From: Hyphodiscus hymeniophilus
Taxonomy: Eukaryota; Ascomycota; Leotiomycetes; Helotiales; Hyphodiscaceae
DNA: 64,000 nt
Direction: 5' to 3'
Assembly: GCA_016508695.1 (NCBI GenBank)
Contig: VNKQ01000010.1
Span: 496,001-560,000 of the forward strand
Of this stretch, positions 55,727 through 64,000 are shown in pieces. Both the position numbers and the translations under genes were made by a program. Numbering within the stretch: the stretch's first letter is position 1; each line of letters begins with the position of its first letter. The notes beneath the pieces were generated by a model. That model saw nothing but the letters and a program-made list of their open reading frames with translations. It was not told where the DNA came from and made no database searches.

Positions 55727-56716
55727 CTAGGCGTCTAGTCTACTCGCAAAGTCTTCCCACAGCTCATCAGGCAGAGTCCCTTGTGAAGCGTTGGAATACA
55801 CTCCTTGCACATTCGAATTCTCCTGTATAGCGGCCACGAACTCTGCAAGCACTTTAGCCGATGGCCCAGAGTCCAGCGGTACTTTGGTATCTTCGTTCGC
55901 ATCCCAAATGATGTCCGAGCTTTCTACTTTCAGCCCCAAGCTCGTGTGTAGAGCTTCCGCAGCAGCCGTGACCTTATTAGGTTCTGTCCAGACCACAATA
56001 TTTCCGTCTTCATCCGTCTCAACATCTTCGGCACCGGCTTCTATAGCTTCGTCTAATACCTCATCAACGCCTAAGTTTCGTTCATCCTTCTCGAATTGCA
56101 ATCGTCCCTTTCGCTGGAAAAGATAGGCTGTAGGCGTGACTGTTCCTTTGTGGTTCTTCACTGCCATTCTCAATTCCATCAGCGTGCGGGCTTTGTTGTC
56201 GGTCTCGGCGTCAATCACCATTGCTACAGTGGGTGGCATAATGACTTCCAAGGTCACACTCTCGAGCGTGGCTCCAGTCGTAGATCGGCCTTGCCCGCGT
56301 GCAATTGCAGCTTCCATGCTAGCTTTAGGGAATCCAGCTGCCTCCACGTGAGCATACATCCATGCCTCAGAGTAGAGGTTGTACCCCTTTATGTACCTTT
56401 CTTCGCGGCCAGAAGAGCAGATGCTAATGTCGGGTTGAAGTTTGGATCACTACCACCCACTGTTTGATCATTAATTAGGAAAACCAGAGATGTTGGAAGA
56501 TGGAACCGTACTTTTGGAAAGGAAAGCTATTGTCTTCGAAAATTCCGAGCGCTGTACGTTCTTCTTCGCATCTACAGCACCTTTGGCGTGCTTGATTTTC
56601 GACCATCGATTGTGTCCTGACTGTGCTTCTGAAGTAGTTGAAAAACGAAGACATCTTGAACATACATAGCCCTGCTTCGGAACAAGAGACCGCAGCCCCC
56701 TTGAAAATGCAGCCAT
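55727..56716 (-). CDS. YebC/TACO1-type mitochondrial translation factor
   Basis: Exons 56716-56512, 56459-56397 and 56337-55727 give 292 residues. A presequence (MAAFSRGLRSLVPKQ) is followed by CSRCLRF and the YebC core GHNRWSKIKHAKGAVDAKK; exon 2 supplies GGSDPNFNPTLASALLAAKK and exon 3 AGFPKASMEAAIARGQG. The later domain has KARTLMELRMAVKNHKG, the usual pattern of the family. Human TACO1 is a translational activator of COX1, and yeast Dpc29 is the fungal relative, associated with mitochondrial ribosomes. An ATG at 56851 is in the LAA1 promoter and gives no targeting signal, so I prefer 56716. It pairs divergently with LAA1. Confidence 0.92.
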
Positions 56717-56921
56717 GTTAACGTAATTGAGGTTCAATGTGGTGAGTAGCGTGTAGGCTTGAAATAGATGAAGATGGGAGCTCAGATCAGGGGTCGATCC
56801 GTCATTGGCCACCATGCGATATCGCAGGTCTTGGTAGATCGTCAACCTCAAGCTTTACCAATGGATTCAACAACTTCTAGGAACCCCAAAATTCCTCGAC
56901 AATCTTTGTTCTACCTCGTCA
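56717..56921. promoter_or_regulatory. Short shared divergent promoter, TACO1 and LAA1
   Basis: Only 205 bp separate the two start codons, so the core promoters must overlap or abut. No TATA box seen. Confidence 0.5.
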
Positions 56922-59900
56922 ATGTCCTCTACACTTACTGCGAGCTCCACCAATGGCGCAAACGAAACTCCTGCTCCTCGAGCCGAAGCTACCCCTAATC
57001 CAGAGCTCGACGTCAAGAAACTCCAATCATTACCCTCAGAACAACAAGATCTATACCTCTTAACCTTCGTCTCGACCCTCACCAAACATGTTGAGTCCCT
57101 CTCCGCAGATGATTGCACAGCCCAGCAGTTATACCTCAAGAAAGAGCTCCTACAGATCCTCAATCTTGGCGCCCCTCCACCTACCCGAGTAATAAGGAAT
57201 AACTTGGGTAGATGTTTTGCGCATATATTGGGGAAAGGAGACAGGAAGTTGCTTTTTGAGACGGTCAAAGATCTGGTGGATATTATACAGAGTGGGAAGA
57301 GCAAAGGAGAGGGGGATCTAAGGACCCGGCATGCGGCTGTCTACTGCTTGGGAGATGTCTTCGCTGCTGCTGGAGACAGCGCAATTGGATTCCACACCTT
57401 GGCTGCCTCTGCACTCCTCAAACTCTTGAAAGCCGCTCAGAGCAATGCAGGTCTACGAGCAGCTGTATTCAAGGCACTGGGCAAGACTGTTAAGATGATT
57501 GGTAGCAGTTTCGATGACAGCATAGCTAAAGATGTATGGAAAAGCACTCGGAGTCATGCCTCGAGTGATAAGTCTGCTCTCGTCCAGATTGCATCTTGTC
57601 GATGTTTGAAGGCCTTCTCGAAACACACAACATATTTCGACAACTCGAACGATTTCGATAATCTCAAATCAACGATTTGGAAAACGATAGATTCTCCGAG
57701 TTCTGCTGTACGTCAAGCTGCAGGCGATTGTCTAGCAGAAGCGTTAGTGAAGAGTCACTCAGAGGATAGTATCCAAGATGGTGATGTGCCCAAACTCAAG
57801 AAGCCGAAACGGACAAACACAAAGAAAATAGTGCCTGGTGCTGACGATGAAGAGATTCAGAGACCGGAGAGTCCAGGACCGAGGAAGAGCCATATTCTGA
57901 CTTTCACTCTCCCTGATATGCTGAAGCAGCTCTCGACCTTTTATACGAAGATGTCTACAAGTAATCGGGCCCGAGCAGGCATTGCTGTTTGCTATAGTAG
58001 GATCTTCAAATGTCTAAGTGAGCGGACAGTCGAGTCGATGTACGTGAAGATTGTGGATCATTTGACCATTGACCTCTTGAGCAATTCGAACATTACGTCT
58101 AACCGATACCGTCTCTTAACTACTCGTCGATTTGTCCAAATTATCCTTGAGGATGTTATTGGACAAACCATTCTCGGCGAATCTGGCCAGCTGGATGCGG
58201 CAAAAGCTTTGATTAACGATTTTTTGAAGAACTATCCTCAGGTCATCAAAGAGCGAGCTGAACCGACGAAACACGCACTGATTGCAACCCTGAGTGCTCT
58301 AGCTTCCTTGATCAAGACGTTGGGGTCTGCTGCGAATGCGTTTTCGGATGCTTGTAGAGATGGTTTATTGCAGGTCCTCCAACATCCGAGCTATACTGTT
58401 CAAGTATATACTTCGTTTTGTCTTCGTACATTTACGTTGGCTTGTCCGCAACAACTTCTGCCTTGCCTTACAGTCTGCATGAATAGCGTCAATCGAGAGT
58501 TGAATCTTCTCACGACTGGAAGAAACTCGCCTCGGCGATGTGTTGGATATGCAAATGGACTTTCTGCGATGATCAGCACTGCTCCTTTGCAGCCCTTATA
58601 CGGCTCAGTGGACGTCAATAGTCGTGTTTTGTCATTAGCGACCGGCCTTCTCAAGTCCAGCAGCAAGTCTGAACTGCGGATATCTGGCACTCAGATCCAA
58701 GTTGCATGGATCTTGATCGGGGGTCTGATGTCTTTGGGGCCAAACTTCGTAAAGATTCATCTCTCACAACTTCTTCTCCTGTGGAAAAATGCACTCCCCA
58801 AACCTCTTGCGAAGGACAACACATCACAAAGGAGCTACGTCGAATCCTCGTTCCTCACTCATGTGAGAGAATGTGCACTTGGCTCCATTCTGGCATTTCT
58901 CAAGTTTAATAGCAGATTATTGACAGTCGACGTCTCAAAGCGTATTGCTGCAATGCTCCAGAATACATCGGCATTTCTAAAAAGTCTTCCTTCAAAAAAG
59001 ACAACTGAAGACATTACCCAGCGTCTAACTCCGTCCTTACAATTACTTGACTTGGATCTCATGGTTCACCGACGTGTTCTTCAATGTTACGCAAAGCTCG
59101 TCAATGTCAGCCCTGCTGGAAGTAGCGAGGCGCTTTTGCAGTCCAATTTGCTGACGCTTGCTGTATCGTTCTTCGCTGATCCAGAGAATTACACGCCAAG
59201 CTCATTGAGCACCTCCATTGCTAGCTCAGCAGGCAATTTTGAATCAGTCTGGGACATTGGCGATAATTGTGGTTTCGGAGTCACAGGATTAGTTCGAGGC
59301 TTCAGAGTCTCACAGTTGGCAGGCCAGCAAGAAAGTAATACCCAAGATGACTGGATGAGGGAGAGTGGTCTTGATAATGCCATTTCAAGAGTCTTACTCT
59401 CGCCAATCTGTAGCTCGCTGGAACACGACTCACTCGCATTATATCTAGGCGATGTCGACAGCATCGATACACTTCCAGATCCACCAGCTACCGAGGTGGT
59501 CAATGTCGCAATCAAACTCTTTGCCATTGCTTTCCCTTTAGCGCCGCCTAAAATTCAAGAAAGCATTCTCGAGCAAGTCACCACCTTCATGTCAGTCGGA
59601 TCTCTGCAGCGGGATATTGGCCGGAAAGCAGCAATGAATATCAATGTTGCTACAGCTCTGTTCTCTACCTTGAAGGTTGCCGTGAAGGAAACTCAATCAC
59701 CAGCCGGCGACTTCACGAACGCAGCTGTACAGAATCTCATGCAGAACATGATTCGTGGTTTTGTCATCCATCCAGACCAATTCGTGCGTAGCATCGGCTA
59801 TGAGGCTCTAGCACGACTTTGCAACAGTTCAGGCAACGGATTCACCAACCAAGAAATTAATTTTCTTATCGAGACTATTGTTAGCAATCGCGAGCCAAGC

Positions 59901-62900
59901 GCTAGAGCTGGATGCGCGATGGCATTGGGTTGTATTCATGCACAAGTCGGTGGGATGGCTGCTGGATTTCATCTCAAGACGATAATCGGCGTACTGATGT
60001 CCTTATGCAATGATCCGCATCCCATAGTTCATTTTTGGGCACTAGAGGCCCTTAGCAGGGTTGCAGATTCTGCTGGCTTGACTTTCTCGGGGTACGTACA
60101 AAATACACTTGGCATGATCAGCCAGCTGTACGTTTCTGATACCCACAACGAAGACATCGCCTCACTCATTTCCTCTAACCTCGAACTCGAATACCCCACA
60201 ACAACAGTCATCGCGCGATGCGTTGACTCGCTTGTCAATGTTCTTGGACCTGATCTTCAGGACATGACCAAAGCCCGTGAGCTCATCTTGACTCTTGTCA
60301 GCCAATTCCAAGAAGAGGACAACCCCACGGTGCTTGGCGAAAGTCTCAGATGTCTTGAACATCTAGCGTTGTATGCTCCAGGTCAGATGGTGTTTGCAGA
60401 TTACGTTAAGCTTTTGCAGAAGGATCTAAACTCCGAATTCCCTGAGTTGAGAGACATCGCCATCGATGGACTCTACAATTTGATGAAGCGTAACTCAGAA
60501 GATGTTGTCCAGGCAGCAGACGAAGGTTTTGAAGATCAGCTGTGGCTAGCACTGGATTCCGACCCAAACCATGATGGAATCCGCAATGTAATACGGAATT
60601 GGCTCCAACAATCTTGTCTGACGGATACTACAAGGTGGCTACAGAGGTCTCAGACTGTTCTGACAATGACCCGTGCGAAATCTGAGGAGACGGCGGCTCC
60701 TGCTGCTAAGACCAGTACTATGCCGGATCTTCAAGACGAGGAAGTTGCTGGATTTGCAGCCGCATCTGGAGCAGCGAAGGACGACGGAAATACGGCAGCT
60801 GGATCTGGTCAAGAACCCCTACGATGGCAAGTGCGTACTTTTGCAATGAGCTGCCTTGGCGAGATGTTCGTCATTATTAGCAAAGACTCGCTTCAAGATG
60901 AGACGTCACCTGCGAAGATGGCATTGCAAAGGAAAGTCGCGGATGTCATTCGAATGGCATTTTCAGCATCAACGTCAAATGTTGTCGAACTACGTGTTTG
61001 GGGTCTTAAGATCATTGATTATGTTCTCAAAATGTTTGGCAAAACAGCAGATCCAGACTTTGCTGAAGCCCCTCTGCTTGAACAGTACCAAGCACAAATC
61101 AGTTCTGCTCTTACCCCTGCGTTCGCCGCAGATTCTTCGCCCGAATTAGCATCTGAAGCTGTCAACGTCTGCGCTGCCTTCATTGCCACCGGCATTGTTA
61201 CCGATGTCGATCGCATGGGTCGTATACTCAAGACATTGGTCACTGCATTGGAGAATTTTTCGACTGAATCTGAGGTCGCATCCATTGGTGACTTGAAGGG
61301 TCTCAGCTCGAATGCCCAAGTCATGGTCGAAATGGCAGTATTCTCTGCTTGGGCAGAGCTCCAAGTCGCCAGCACAGAGCAGAAGTATCTCGTTGATGTG
61401 CTCAAACCTTACATTGGAACTCTCACTCCACTCTGGCTTGCATCTCTCCGAGAGTTCGCACGTCTCAGGTTCGAGCCAGACATTTCTATGAGCTTGGGTC
61501 CTCCATCTCTGTCAGGTAGTTTGGACACGATTTATTCTGCGCTAAATCGAGAGACCTTGTTAAAATTCTACCAAGACTCCTGGCTGAATCTCGTCGATGC
61601 GATTGCCAGTTTGATTGAACAAGATAGCGAGTTTGTCTTTGATGCGCTGGATGGCAAGGAGACCGAAACACCGACCAGCAATGACCACTCGAAGGGCAAT
61701 GACATTAACTATCGGGATGAGCCTGTGGCATTCTTTTTCGTCTTGTTCGGGATAGCTTTTGAAGCCCTTGCTGCTCGGCCAGGAAGCGATGCGCTTGCAA
61801 CGAAAGAACAGACCCTGGAGATTTTACAAGCTTTAAAAAAAATACTCCATCCTAGTGTTTCTGGCCACGCAATATATCGAGAGGCGATTTTCTCAGAGAC
61901 CATGGACCTCCTCGACCGCTTAGTCCTCACCGAAGGCCTCGATGTTCAAGGTGTCATCATCCAGATCGCTCGAGATCTTTGCATCTCCCACCCATGTGCA
62001 ACTAAACCTGACGATGCAGAGGAAGGCGAGCTTAGCGAAGACGTTGAACAGCTCTTTGAACTCACCAGAATCATTGTTCTTGTCCTTGCAGGACTCCTTC
62101 CTAACCTCGTCGAGCAGAAACAACCCGCCCGTCATCAACTAACAGACGAAGCTATATCACTCATTCGCATCTCTCTGAACGCTTTAGTCGACGCAGCAGA
62201 AGTCTTCCCCACTGTCATCAAGACTGATCTGCACGCGTGCATCATCCACATATTCGCTACTATTCTCAGCACACCAATCTGTCAGGCCGTGGTTGTGCCT
62301 CAGTCATTGGCGATACTCAAGCGCTTTATCACGAATATCTCCACATCCAAGAAAAACAAAAATGAAGATATCGTACAAGTAAAGGGCTGTCTGAGGCGCT
62401 TTCTGTCAATCTATCTACATGCCCAGAAACGAGAAACTGAAACTTCCCTGCCCTCGGTCAAAAATACGCTGTTGGCTTCAACAGTACTGCTCACAAGCGG
62501 TAAGAACCATATGACTGCGTCGGAGCCACTCGTGATGAGGTTTCTACATGAGGTGCTTGATTGTCTGAGTGATCGCATGGTAAATTTCTCTGAACTGTTT
62601 CCAGTTTTATTTCTACTGACATCTTTTGATAGACGGCAAAAGTAGCAGCAAACTGCATACGCACCCTCCTACTCACCACCCCTAAAACGTTAGCAGATCA
62701 GAGCATTGCCCGCCACCTCCTCCCCCACCTCATCGTATTCTCCACCAATACCGAGACCGAAGACCCCGAGAGCGCACGATCGTTTGTCTTACATGCTCTC
62801 ACATCCTACGTTTCTTCCCTCCCGAAAGAACAGAAAACCGTAGGGATGTCCGTCATAGTACCGACATTACTAGAACGGGCGGAAAAAGACGGCGATAGCG

Positions 62901-63115
62901 TATACAAGGAGACAAGCGCAAGGCTTCTTGAGCTGGCGGGCATGGATCAAGTTGCATTCAGAGCAGTCGTGGGCAACATGACAGAGGAACAAAAGGGTTT
63001 TATGGAGAGTATCATTTTGGCTGGGAGACAGGCGCAAGGTGCGAGCAAGACGGAAAGTATGAATGGAGAAGACAAGGAACCTACTATTGCATTGAGGCTG
63101 GATTTTGGTGTTTGA
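56922..63115 (+). CDS. LAA1: HEAT-repeat protein Laa1/HEATR5, AP-1 accessory factor
   Basis: Exon 1 is 56922-62579 and exon 2 62633-63115 (intron GTAAAT...TTTTGATAG), 2046 residues, the typical size. The whole chain is alpha-helical HEAT repeats. The N-terminal region reads ELDVKKLQSLPSEQQDLYLL, then VIRNNLGRCFAHILGKGDR, a HEATR5 marker; later come EALARLCN, GCAMALGCIHAQVGGMAAG, HFWALEALSRVADS and FAMSCLGEMFVI. Laa1 binds the AP-1 adaptor and is needed for its localisation in Golgi-endosome traffic. A retained intron gives a stop 22 codons after the donor, so the second exon, starting TAKVAANCIRTLL, is required. A Glu/Asp-rich insert near residue 1700 is unremarkable. Confidence 0.93.
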
Positions 63116-63446
63116 CAAAGGCTTTAGGTGGAAATGAGCGTATGGCATATACCTGAGTGTACAGCTCAATTACGTCTTGGAAGCTTGCCCCCAAACTTGT
63201 GTACCACCTTGGCCTCTCAAGTTTTAGTCAGAAGGCGTTGTCACATATCTGGAAAAAGCTTCTCATTTGCCATTCGCAAGCAGCGAGTAGGCACTGCCTC
63301 TAGTTTAAATACCAGGAACTTAATACTTTACTGGAATGTCAATTCTCCATTGCACACAGGTATTGACACAGTTAATGGGGTTCGTCAGCTCCCAAAATCC
63401 TCCCCGTGACCTTCGATGTTTGATGCTCGGGCTTGATCGTTCGGTC
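63116..63446. other. Convergent 3' region, nothing seen
   Basis: Between the LAA1 stop and the stop of the last gene. No coding signal. Confidence 0.5.
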
Positions 63447-64000
63447 TCATATCAATAAGATCCTCCTCTGTTCCTTGAACCTCAGCATCCCCACCATATT
63501 CGACAAATTATCACTCCCTGCAGTTACAAAGGGCAATGATCTATCACTTGGCTCCCTCGGTCCTTCGAGCTCCTGGTTCTCTTCAAGTAACCGCCTCCTC
63601 CTATCTCTCAGAACCAATAGAATCTGTTGTTCTTCTGCGATTCGCTCGCGCAATTGTAAAGACCTCTGTACAGGTCCGCAAGTACAGCAACTTGCAATCA
63701 GCAAGATGAAGTGTAGAACCCTATATCCACTTATCGTCAGGAAACATGCTCGTAGGATTAGATTGGGAAAGGGTAGACTAACGCGACTAGAAGTCCCAGG
63801 TTGACAGCGATCATCTCCACAACCAAAAGCCTGAACATCGCCGCGTCACACTTCCGATAGAGGTCATCGTCAGAATTGCCATCTTCTCCCTGTGGCAAAC
63901 CGTCACACAATCGACGATCCCAAAGCATCTCAATCATGTTCAGCACCCCAAACGCAATGAGCATTGCCCAAAGAAAGAAGTTGCATATCGGATTAAGCAG
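63447..64000 (-). CDS. Membrane protein with C-terminal coiled coil, 5' part beyond the window
   Basis: Partial gene, family not recognised. The visible upstream exon runs from the right edge to 63783 and reads LLNPICNFFLWAMLIAFGVL, then NMIEMLWDRRLCDGL, an acidic loop (GEDGNSDDDLYRKC) and VVEMIAVNLGLLVA. An intron at 63721-63782 (GTTAGT...GATATAG) joins it in phase to VLHFILLIASCCTCG and a charged helix with heptads (RERIAEEQQILLVLRDRRRR, then LLEENQELE), ending at 63447. So there are at least two membrane segments, the second split by the intron, and a cytosolic-type coiled coil behind a Cys cluster that might be palmitoylated. Function unknown. Confidence 0.65.

Noticed and set aside
1..64000. 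CRISPR arrays, bacterial operons, viral or intact mobile elements
   Set aside because: No regularly spaced direct repeats, no integrase, transposase or reverse transcriptase motifs; the sequence is plainly fungal nuclear DNA.

Overview
This window is nuclear DNA from a filamentous ascomycete (Pezizomycotina). A helotialean-type Leotiomycete is my guess from gene content; there is no marker that proves it. The grounds are short spliceosomal introns of about 45-80 nt with CTAAC/CTGAC-like branch sites, an AT-rich block with the signature of repeat-induced point mutation (RIP), fungus-only families (Zn2Cys6 regulator, GRG1/CCG-1, GH76, CE5, 2EXR), and compact, often divergent gene pairs. I support about 26 protein genes. 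Most are split by introns, so the coordinates given are genomic spans with exon joins inferred by eye and checked for reading phase. I see no rRNA, convincing tRNA, CRISPR array, virus or intact transposon.

Left flank (1-5.8 kb): a RIP-degraded island, then a repeat-rich promoter region with several simple repeats, the tiny glucose-repressible gene GRG1, and 2.5 kb without a recognisable gene. 5.8-16.4 kb: SEC16 (minus; one-base frameshift) and the P4-ATPase NEO1 (plus), divergent and both secretory-pathway genes. 16.8-27.9 kb: the most interesting stretch. It holds an aconitase/isopropylmalate-isomerase-like hydro-lyase and a methylisocitrate-lyase/PEP-mutase-superfamily lyase facing away from a shared promoter, then a CYC2-like flavoprotein, a Zn2Cys6 regulator with a Leu3-like DNA-binding region, and a MmgE/PrpD protein. 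Hydratase, lyase and PrpD chemistries together resemble a methylcitrate-cycle or dimethylmaleate/alkylcitrate module and could be an undescribed catabolic or biosynthetic cluster.

28-37 kb: a secreted pepsin-like protease, a HemK-type methyltransferase and AIM32 (divergent mitochondrial pair), and a secreted GH76 mannanase. 37-45 kb: an accessory-like region with a fungal regulator lacking a visible zinc cluster, a Cys-rich unknown, a caspase-like (C14) protein with a His/Cys dyad, and a SAP/2EXR protein. 45-56.7 kb: a KES1-type oxysterol-binding protein, a glycine-zipper protein (frameshifted), a CE5 esterase (frameshifted), an ankyrin remnant, CDC123, CWC21, a peroxisomal enoyl-CoA isomerase, PET100 and a TACO1/YebC protein. 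56.9-63.1 kb: LAA1/HEATR5, a 2046-residue HEAT protein; a membrane protein gene then runs off the right edge.

Three genes (SEC16, glycine-zipper, CE5) are each broken by a small frameshift at a short homopolymer. That pattern fits assembly consensus errors better than three independent pseudogenes. Two introns in the two regulator genes appear to be GC-AG introns.
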